From positions 1 to 5,109 of the forward strand of contig JAITOP010000017.1 in the NCBI GenBank assembly GCA_031289895.1: a stretch of DNA of 5,109 nucleotides. The letters run 5' to 3'. The stretch's first letter is position 1; every line of letters starts with the position of its first letter. The notes below the pieces were generated by a model. The model saw only the letters and a program-made list of their open reading frames with translations, did not search any database and was not told the origin of the DNA. The stretch is from Prevotellaceae bacterium (GTDB lineage Bacteria > Bacteroidota > Bacteroidia > Bacteroidales > UBA932). Shown here in pieces: positions 1 to 5,109 of this stretch. Both the position numbers and the translations under genes were made by a program.

Positions 1-3000
1 CAATCGCTTTCACCGCTCAGTATGACGGAAATACCGAAGTATATACAATTCCGGCAACAGGCGGCGAACCGCATCGCTTAACATACACGGCTACAAACAG
101 TCGGGATGATTTGGGCGACAGAATGGGTCCAAATAACATCGTAATGACTTGGACGCCCGACGGTTCGCATATCGTTTATCGCAACCGAATAAGCAGCGGA
201 TTTAGCGGCAAACTTTATTCAGTTGCAAAAAACGGCGGATTAAGTCAGGTAATTCCTTTGCCAGAAGGCGGTTTTTGTTCGTATTCGCCCGATGGGAAAC
301 TGTTGGCTTACAATCGCGTAATGCGCGAATTTCGTACTTGGAAATATTATAAAGGAGGAATGGCTGACGATGTTTGGATTTACAACGCCGATAAAAAAAC
401 AGTAGAAAACATTACAAACAATAACGCTCAGGATATTATACCGATGTGGATAAACGATGAAATATTTTTTATCTCGGACAGAGACAGAATTATGAATATT
501 TTTGTTTACAACATCGCAACAAAAACAACAAGCAAAGTAACTGATTTTGCCGAATATGATGTGAAATTTCCAAGCAGCAACGGCAATTATATTGTGTTTG
601 AAAACGGCGGATATATTTACAAATTGGATGCCCGCACAAAACAATCAGCCAAAATACCGATAAGCGTATCGTCTGATAATATATATGCACGCAACGAAAT
701 AAAAGCAGGCGAAAAATATATACGCCACGCCGCAATTTCGCCCGATGGCTCACGGCTGATTTTAACTGCACGCGGCGAAGTTTTTAATGTTCCCGCAGAA
801 AAAGGCGTAACAAAAAATATTACCCGCACCGCAGGAGTACACGAACGCAACGCCAAATGGTCGCCAAACGGAAAATATATCGCCTACATTGGAGATGCAA
901 CCGGCGAAACCGAAATATATCTGCAAGATGCAGAAGGCAGCGAACCTAATCAAATCACCAAAAACAATGATACTTATATTCGCAGTTTTATATGGAGTAA
1001 CGATTCAAAATCAATAGTTTATACCGACAGAAAAAACAGAATTGTTTTGGTAGATATAACATCGCAACAAAAAACTCAGATATTGCAGGATAAATTGAGC
1101 GAAATTCATGATGTAGCGTTTTCGCCCGACAGCAAATGGCTGGCTTATTCGCGCGTATCCGAAAATCAGTTTAATATCGTTTATGTTTACAATCTTGCCG
1201 ACAAAAAAGAATATGCCGTTACCGACAAATGGTACGAATCGTATAATCCTGTTTTCAGCACTGATGGCAAATATCTGATATTCACGTCAGCCCGCGATTT
1301 TAATCCCACTTACGGCAGAACCGAATGGAATCATACATTTAGCAATATGAATGGCGTTTACATTGCTTTGCTTGATAAAAACACACCATCGCCGTTTATT
1401 CTGAAAGATGCAAAAGTAAAAACAGATGAACCTAAAACCGATGATGCAAAAACCGATAATGCAAAAAAAGATAATACCAAAAAAGAAGATACCGAAAAAG
1501 AAATATCAGTAAAAATTGATATTGATGGAATTGGCGAACGCATAATAAAATTGCCTGTTGAGGCAGGTAATTACGATGATTTTTATTCTAATGGCAAAAA
1601 AGTATGGTATCGCTCGCGCGGAACATTAAAAGTTTTTGATATCGAAAAACAAAAAGAAGATATTATCGCCGAACACACAAGAATGATTGTTGCCGCCAAC
1701 AACAAAAAAGCACTTTTAATCGGTAAAAATTACACTGTTGCCGATATTCCTTCGGGCAAAGTAAATTCGGACGAAAAAGTTGATTTATCAAACATAAAAA
1801 TCAATGTGGATTATTCGCAGGAGTGGACTCAGATTTTTGATGAGGCATGGCGTGCTTACCGCGATGGTTTTTATTTGGAAAATATGCACGGTTTCGATTG
1901 GAAAGCAATTAAGAAAAAATATGCGGTATTGTTGCCTTTTGTGAAAACACGCCTTGATTTGAATTATGTTATAGGTGAAATGATTGGCGAACTTAATTGC
2001 GGACACGCTTACATAAACCCCGGCGAAACAGAACGTCCAAAGAAAATAGAAACAGGATTGCTTGGAGCAGAAATCGTGCGCGATAAAAGCGGTTTTTTCC
2101 GTATCGAAAAAATATTACAGGGAGCATCGTGGAGTAAAGATTTGCGCTCGCCGCTAACCGAAGCCGGAATAAACGCAAAACAAGGCGATTATATAGTTGC
2201 AATAGATGGCGTTGCTACAAACAGCGTTGAAAATATATTTGAACTGTTGGTTGGCAAAGCCGATGTTCCTGCCGAATTATCGCTAAACACCGCGCCGCAA
2301 CTTGCAGGAGCGCGTAAAATAGTAATCACTCCCATTGCCGACGAATATTCGCTTTATCATTACAACTGGGTGCAAGACAACATCAAAAAAGTGAACGATG
2401 CTACCAACGGACGGGTTGGCTACATCTATATTCCCGATATGGGACCGGAAGGATTAACCGAATTTGCAAAATATTTTTATCCTCAGTTAGATAAAGAAGG
2501 TTTGATTATCGACGACCGTGCAAACGGCGGCGGCAATGTTTCGCCAATGATTCTCGAACGTCTGGCTCGCGAACCTTACCGGCTTACAATGCGGCGCGGC
2601 TCATCGCTGATAGGTACTGTTCCCGATGCCGTGCAGGTAGGACCAAAAGTGTGTCTTGTAAACAAATATTCGGCATCCGATGGCGACCTTTTTCCTTGGG
2701 GATTCAAAGCCTTAGGTTTGGGCAAACTTATCGGAACACGCACTTGGGGCGGAATTATAGGAATAAGCGGTTCGCTGCCCTATATTGACGGAACTGATAT
2801 TCGCGTTCCATTTTTCACAAGTTACGACACAAATGGTCAGTGGATTATAGAAAATCATGGCGTTGACCCCGATATTTTAATTGATAACGACCCGATAAAA
2901 GAATGGAACGGCGAAGATGAACAACTAAACCGCGCAATAGAAGAAGTGGTGAAAGAACTGAAAAACCGCAAACCCTTAGCGCCAATTCCCGCACCACGAG

Positions 3001-3017
3001 ATTGGAGTGAAAATTAA
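1..3017 (+). CDS. Tricorn-type protease (S41-related serine peptidase), 5' end outside the window
   Basis: Tricorn-family proteases cut oligopeptides to smaller peptides; bacterial members are usually exported, but the N-terminus is not visible here. The frame is open from base 3, giving 1004 residues. The TTG at 111 is not the start, because the residues before it already read as propeller sequence. Numbering from base 3: beta-propeller repeats carry WTPDG (50-54), YSPDG (94-98), ISPDG (245-249), WSPNG (286-290), FSPDS (373-377) and FSTDG (418-422). A Lys/Asp-rich linker lies near 473-497, a C1 domain near 604-670, a PDZ domain near 684-778 and the catalytic domain near 805-967. Likely catalytic residues are His668 (in NCGHAY), Ser892 (in SASDGD) and Glu950 (in ENHGVDPD). 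The Ser-to-Glu distance of 58 equals that remembered for Thermoplasma Tricorn (Ser965, Glu1023). Compared with its roughly 1070 residues, about 70 N-terminal residues are missing. Stop TAA is at 3015-3017. The family call is firm; localisation is inferred. Confidence 0.95.
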   Translation, partial: IAFTAQYDGNTEVYTIPATGGEPHRLTYTATNSRDDLGDRMGPNNIVMTWTPDGSHIVYRNRISSGFSGKLYSVAKNGGLSQVIPLPEGGFCSYSPDGKLLAYNRVMREFRTWKYYKGGMADDVWIYNADKKTVENITNNNAQDIIPMWINDEIFFISDRDRIMNIFVYNIATKTTSKVTDFAEYDVKFPSSNGNYIVFENGGYIYKLDARTKQSAKIPISVSSDNIYARNEIKAGEKYIRHAAISPDGSRLILTARGEVFNVPAEKGVTKNITRTAGVHERNAKWSPNGKYIAYIGDATGETEIYLQDAEGSEPNQITKNNDTYIRSFIWSNDSKSIVYTDRKNRIVLVDITSQQKTQILQDKLSEIHDVAFSPDSKWLAYSRVSENQFNIVYVYNLADKKEYAVTDKWYESYNPVFSTDGKYLIFTSARDFNPTYGRTEWNHTFSNMNGVYIALLDKNTPSPFILKDAKVKTDEPKTDDAKTDNAKKDNTKKEDTEKEISVKIDIDGIGERIIKLPVEAGNYDDFYSNGKKVWYRSRGTLKVFDIEKQKEDIIAEHTRMIVAANNKKALLIGKNYTVADIPSGKVNSDEKVDLSNIKINVDYSQEWTQIFDEAWRAYRDGFYLENMHGFDWKAIKKKYAVLLPFVKTRLDLNYVIGEMIGELNCGHAYINPGETERPKKIETGLLGAEIVRDKSGFFRIEKILQGASWSKDLRSPLTEAGINAKQGDYIVAIDGVATNSVENIFELLVGKADVPAELSLNTAPQLAGARKIVITPIADEYSLYHYNWVQDNIKKVNDATNGRVGYIYIPDMGPEGLTEFAKYFYPQLDKEGLIIDDRANGGGNVSPMILERLAREPYRLTMRRGSSLIGTVPDAVQVGPKVCLVNKYSASDGDLFPWGFKALGLGKLIGTRTWGGIIGISGSLPYIDGTDIRVPFFTSYDTNGQWIIENHGVDPDILIDNDPIKEWNGEDEQLNRAIEEVVKELKNRKPLAPIPAPRDWSEN
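1419..1493 (+). repeat. 15-bp in-frame tandem repeat encoding a Lys/Asp pentapeptide (5 units)
   Basis: Within the protease gene, five consecutive 15-bp units encode KTDEP, KTDDA, KTDNA, KKDNT and KKEDT, followed by EKE. The units are degenerate but keep the same register of Lys at position 1 and mostly Asp at position 3. The segment lies after the last clear propeller blade motif and before the sequence KIDIDGIGERI. Charged low-complexity insertions at this place are, from memory, common in bacterial Tricorn homologues, so this is probably a solvent-exposed loop that varies in length by slippage or unequal exchange. Confidence 0.8.
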
Positions 3018-3046
3018 AAATTAAGAATTAAAAATTAAAAATTAAG
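3012..3046 (+). repeat. 7-bp tandem repeat AATTAA(A/G), five units, overlapping the stop codon
   Basis: Five adjacent heptamers read aattaaa, aattaag, aattaaa, aattaaa and aattaag, followed by aatg. The first unit contains the last sense codon AAT and the stop TAA of the protease gene, so the array starts inside the coding sequence and runs directly into the next inverted repeat. AT-rich arrays of this kind are, from memory, frequent after genes in Bacteroidota. No function can be read from it. Confidence 0.85.
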
Positions 3047-3047
3047 A

Positions 3048-3134
3048 ATGCCATCCAGCCCACTAAAGGGGGAGTTTGGGCAATGCGGAAAATTTAAGCA
3101 GTGCAGCAAACTCCCCTTTAGAGTGAGGTGGCAT
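3048..3134. repeat. Long imperfect inverted repeat (31/28-nt arms)
   Basis: The left arm at 3048-3078 and the right arm at 3107-3134 are near reverse complements. Both outer ends read ATGCC when the right arm is inverted, and the inner core ctaaaggggg/agtttg pairs with caaactcccc/tttag with a single-base indel. A few mismatches and indels lie in the middle of each arm. The loop is about 28 nt. It starts 31 bp after the protease stop and could form a strong hairpin that ends or protects the transcript, but no T-run follows directly. Its composition resembles short dispersed Bacteroidota intergenic repeats containing CTCCCCTTTAG, as far as I recall. Confidence 0.75.
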
Positions 3135-3263
3135 AAATCGAATGATGTTTTTCCCTGTTTTTAACACCTTGATTTTTTGAACGATTGATTTTCCGTGATT
3201 TAATTGTCAATAAATTCATATCAGGGTGGTATAATATATGTTAAAAAAGGCGATTCGTGCCAG

Positions 3264-3280
3264 CCCACCTTTAGGGTGGG
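3264..3280. repeat. Short GC-rich hairpin
   Basis: CCCACC at 3264-3269 pairs perfectly with GGTGGG at 3275-3280 across a 5-nt loop TTTAG. It is preceded by CCAG, as the left arm of the inverted repeat at 3048-3134 also contains CCAGCCCAC, so the two may be divergent members of one repeat family. No T-tract follows, so it is not called a terminator. Confidence 0.5.
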
Positions 3281-3285
3281 GTGTA

Positions 3286-3507
3286 ATACTAAACAGTTAC
3301 CAAAACTCTTATTTTGGAAAGCCGCCCTTAGTAGCAGAGCATTAGCCTTGATATTCTACCCTTATTCCCTTATTTACAATATTTTAATAAGAGAATAAGG
3401 GTATGCGCTACTTGTTTTCGGCTACTAAGGGAACTTTTTGTAAATAAGGGTTTTATCTGTTATTTATTTTCTATACCTGAATCGGTATTTTGATAACTGT
3501 TTGGTAT
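3286..3507. repeat. Nested imperfect palindrome of about 220 bp (MITE-like or structured RNA element)
   Basis: Three pairs of inverted arms lie inside one another. The outer arms at 3286-3300 and 3493-3507 match at 13 of 15 positions. The middle arms at 3302-3335 and 3421-3454 align without gaps at about 26 of 34 positions, including a perfect 11-nt core (cccttagtagc at 3325-3335 against gctactaaggg at 3421-3431). The inner arms at 3357-3374 and 3386-3403 match at 17 of 18. Such symmetric nesting is unlikely by chance and suggests either a decayed miniature mobile element or a palindromic dispersed repeat. No obvious target-site duplication flanks it and no protein is encoded. Identity to a named element is not claimed. 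Confidence 0.65.
3357..3403. repeat. Central 18-bp stem-loop of the nested palindrome
   Basis: The arm starting TACCCTTATTC at 3357-3374 is the reverse complement of 3386-3403 except for one position (a C/A mismatch), with an 11-nt AT-only-but-one loop at 3375-3385. The left arm is itself a near tandem copy of CCCTTATT. No T-run follows on either strand in the manner of an intrinsic terminator. Confidence 0.75.
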
Positions 3508-3568
3508 CAATTTTCAATTCTTCTCTTAATCCTGTAAATCTAAAAATCCTAAAAATCCTGATTCAGAC
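3507..3568. repeat. Short direct repeats related to a dispersed GTCTGAATCAGGAT-type element
   Basis: CTAAAAATC occurs twice in tandem at 3540-3548 and 3549-3557, preceded by the related CCTGTAAATC at 3531-3540 and followed by CCTGATTCAGAC. Read on the minus strand this begins GTCTGAATCAGGAT and continues with variants of AGGATTT. I recall similar strings scattered through intergenic DNA of Bacteroidota and other environmental bacteria, but that comes from memory and is not demonstrated by this window, which has one copy only. Confidence 0.5.
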
Positions 3569-3575
3569 ATTTTTT

Positions 3576-3600
3576 CATCATTGCGAGGCGCGAAGCAACG
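3576..3600. repeat. REP-like motif (CATTGCGAGGCGCGAAGCAA)
   Basis: This GC-rich string stands out from its AT-rich surroundings. TTGC at 3581-3584 and GCAA near 3595-3598 give a short interrupted inverted pairing. It resembles the common bacterial intergenic repeat that contains CATTGCGAG followed by GCGAAGC. It is a single short copy, so the assignment rests on resemblance only. Confidence 0.4.
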
Positions 3601-3657
3601 CCGAAACACAGAATTAAACCGTGTGAAACATAACAAACTTTCAAAAATAGAATATAT

Positions 3658-3697
3658 AAAAATAAAAAAACTGACGATTTCGCTTGAAACCGTCAGT
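3658..3697 (-). terminator. Rho-independent terminator of the FHS transporter gene
   Basis: Read on the minus strand, ACTGACGGTTTC (3697-3686) pairs with GAAATCGTCAGT (3681-3670) through 12 bp including one G-U pair, around the 4-nt loop AAGC. A T-run interrupted by one A follows (3669-3658). The stem begins 31 nt after the transporter stop codon. The plus-strand side lacks a T-run after the stem, so the signal is oriented for the minus-strand gene. Confidence 0.9.
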
Positions 3698-3728
3698 AAT
3701 ATAATACATTAAAGGTGTTATAAAATTA

Positions 3729-5051
3729 TCAAACAGGAATTTCTTTGTTTACATTTTTGCTGCCTATTAATGCGTAGAACAACAGATATGCAAGTCCTGC
3801 AAGCGGCACAATATACGACAACATATAATTGCCTGATAAATCTACAATGCCGTTTTGTAACAGCGGTAATATTCCGCCGCCAACAACCATCATCATAAAT
3901 ATTCCCGATGCTTTTTTAATTGATGCGCCCAAACCTTCAACGGCAAGGTTGAAAATTCCGCCCCACATTACCGAAGTGCAAAGCCCAACCAAAACAAAAA
4001 GCAGTGCGTTTATAGGTACAACCTGCATTGCAAAATGGAAATCAGAGAATACCGGCATTGATACTAATATGCTCGACGGTAATAATATTGCTATGGCTAC
4101 CAATAAAATAGCAATTGATGAAACATAGGTTAACAGTTTTTTGCTGCTTACCTTTGCTGCAATTCCTGCGCCTGCCAAACGTCCGATAAGCATTAAAATC
4201 CAATAAGTAGCAGCAACAGTGCCGGCTGCTGATGGGTCTAATTTGCCAACTTCAAGGTTTTCCAAAAAGAATTTCATCGTTCCCGGAACACCAACTTCAA
4301 TACCGACATAAACAAAAATGGCTATCACGCCTAAAACAAAATGACGGTATTTCCAAGGTGATTTAGAAACGGCAGTACTTTCTACTTCGGGTTCAGGAAT
4401 GTTGACCAAAGCCAATACAATGCCCGCAACTGCAAAAATTGCTATCGCAATATAAAGAACCAAATTAATATCGGAAAAATTGGTTATAGGTGCACAATCA
4501 GCCAAACCTTGCGCTAAACATTCGGTGTGCATTTTTGCGGTTACAACTGTTCCTATCAGTGCGCCAACAAATACAGGTGCAATTGTGCCTAACAGCGAAT
4601 TGAACGAACCGCCAATTTGCAGTAACATTCCACCTTTCTTTCCGCCGCCGCCCATTTCGTTAAGCATGGGGTTTACAACCGTATTCAGCATACACATCGA
4701 AAATCCTGCAATGAAAGCACCTATCAAATAGGTGATTAAGCCTGTATCGCCTGAAAATTTGCCTGAAAAAAATTGAATTAGCAAGCCACAGAAACCAACA
4801 GCAATAGCCGTAAGTGCGGTCTTTTTATAGCCAATCTTTTGCAAAAGCAGTCCCGCAGGAATTCCCATTACCAAATAAGCTAAAAAGTTCATTAAGTTGC
4901 CCAACATTCCTATTGCATTTGAACCTTCATATTTGCTCATCCAAATAGTACCTGCGGGAGCAGCAATGTTGGTTACAAAACCAATCATCCCAAAAAGGGC
5001 AATCATCATAATAATGGCAACAATGTTACCATTTTGTTTTTTTTGTGTCAT
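3729..5051 (-). CDS. Sugar:H+ symporter, major facilitator superfamily, FHS (fucose/glucose/galactose permease) family
   Basis: This complete 440-residue inner-membrane permease probably imports a hexose or related sugar with protons. Twelve hydrophobic segments can be seen near residues 9-31, 45-70, 77-95, 104-126, 143-168, 195-217, 236-258, 277-296, 306-328, 343-366, 381-401 and 409-430. FHS-like signatures are NTVVNPMLNEMGGGGKKG (123-140), GGSFNSLLGTIAP (147-159), YVGIEVG (248-254), GRLAGAG (290-296) and MWGGIFNLAVEGLG (362-375). The TM5-TM6 loop holds two cysteines (178 and 186). Length is normal for the family. The start is the ATG at 5051-5049; no Shine-Dalgarno precedes it, only A/T-rich sequence, as is usual in Bacteroidota. 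Stop TGA is at 3731-3729 and a strong terminator follows. The substrate cannot be read from sequence; fucose, glucose, galactose or an amino sugar are all possible, so no symbol is given. Confidence 0.93.
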   Translation of the reverse strand: MTQKKQNGNIVAIIMMIALFGMIGFVTNIAAPAGTIWMSKYEGSNAIGMLGNLMNFLAYLVMGIPAGLLLQKIGYKKTALTAIAVGFCGLLIQFFSGKFSGDTGLITYLIGAFIAGFSMCMLNTVVNPMLNEMGGGGKKGGMLLQIGGSFNSLLGTIAPVFVGALIGTVVTAKMHTECLAQGLADCAPITNFSDINLVLYIAIAIFAVAGIVLALVNIPEPEVESTAVSKSPWKYRHFVLGVIAIFVYVGIEVGVPGTMKFFLENLEVGKLDPSAAGTVAATYWILMLIGRLAGAGIAAKVSSKKLLTYVSSIAILLVAIAILLPSSILVSMPVFSDFHFAMQVVPINALLFVLVGLCTSVMWGGIFNLAVEGLGASIKKASGIFMMMVVGGGILPLLQNGIVDLSGNYMLSYIVPLAGLAYLLFYALIGSKNVNKEIPV

Positions 5052-5109
5052 AATTTTAATTTTTTAGTATAATAAATTGTTGTATTTGTGTTGCTGTTAT
5101 TGTGTTATG
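5052..5109 (-). promoter_or_regulatory. AT-rich 5' leader of the transporter, possible promoter region
   Basis: The 58 nt before the transporter start are A/T-rich. On the minus strand the last 17 nt read as a run of A with a few T and no GGAG-like element, which fits the A-rich, Shine-Dalgarno-free initiation common in Bacteroidota. TATACT lies about 20 nt before the start, but I see no clear Bacteroidota TAnnTTTG element. The region is cut by the window edge, so no promoter is assigned. Confidence 0.3.

Larger units (their letters stand above)
3018..3728. other. 711-bp convergent intergenic region rich in repeats, no supported gene
   Basis: This region separates two genes that point toward each other. 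I find no credible coding sequence: the only open frame of note (64 codons, 3204-3398, +) crosses two hairpins and has no recognisable protein features. Most of the region is accounted for by separate repeats and palindromes, listed individually. The stretch 3135-3260 is AT-rich with loose direct copies of TTGATTTT at 3169-3176 and 3185-3192, and otherwise shows nothing I can name. The stretch 3601-3657 shows no structure. The left gene has no classic stem plus T-tract terminator here. Confidence 0.8.

Noticed and set aside
111..113. TTG as the start of the protease gene
   Set aside because: The frame stays open to the window edge, and the upstream residues (IAFTAQYDGNTEVYTIPATG) read as a normal Tricorn propeller strand, so the gene begins outside the window.
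350..362. AAAGGAGGAATG, a Shine-Dalgarno-like string before an in-frame ATG inside the protease gene
   Set aside because: The codons encode KGGM in a propeller segment that looks like conserved protein sequence, the spacing to ATG is too short, and Bacteroidota rarely rely on such sites.
3204..3235. TTGTCA and TATAAT as a sigma70-type promoter
   Set aside because: The spacing is 20 bp, longer than functional spacers, there is no gene downstream on this strand, and Bacteroidota mostly use a different promoter consensus.
3204..3398. 64-codon open frame on the plus strand
   Set aside because: It runs across the GC-rich hairpin and half of the nested palindrome, has no ribosome-binding context and no protein-like or family-like sequence; it is best explained as chance in non-coding repeat DNA.
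3829..4731. Plus-strand open frames opposite the transporter
   Set aside because: They lie antisense to a clear FHS permease and their translations have no domain character; they are shadows of the real frame.

Overview
The window looks like an ordinary chromosomal segment of a Bacteroidota (probably Bacteroidales-like) bacterium. The support is AT-rich DNA, a transporter of the FHS type common in that phylum, no Shine-Dalgarno sequence ahead of the transporter start, and an intergenic region packed with short repeats of a style I associate with Bacteroidota genomes. The taxonomic call is inference; there is no rRNA or other marker gene here.

Layout: positions 1-3017 (+) hold most of a Tricorn-type protease (two beta-propeller regions, C1, PDZ and S41-like serine protease domain) that is cut by the left window edge. 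The frame is open from the first complete codon at position 3, so the real start lies upstream. Positions 3018-3728 are a gene-free convergent intergenic region. In order it contains a 7-bp tandem repeat that begins in the last sense codon, a 31/28-nt inverted repeat, a GC-rich hairpin, a nested imperfect palindrome of about 220 bp, a block of short direct repeats, a REP-like motif, and the intrinsic terminator of the gene on the other strand. Positions 3729-5051 (-) hold a complete 12-TM major facilitator of the fucose/glucose/galactose:H+ symporter (FHS) family, followed by 58 nt of its AT-rich leader up to the right edge.

The two genes converge and are therefore not an operon. Both fit nutrient scavenging: the protease would trim oligopeptides, probably in the periplasm, and the permease would import a sugar. 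Nothing in the sequence ties them to one pathway. I see no CRISPR array, tRNA, rRNA, transposase or defence gene. The least explained part is the nested palindrome at 3286-3507. I did not find convincing evidence of a new multi-gene system.
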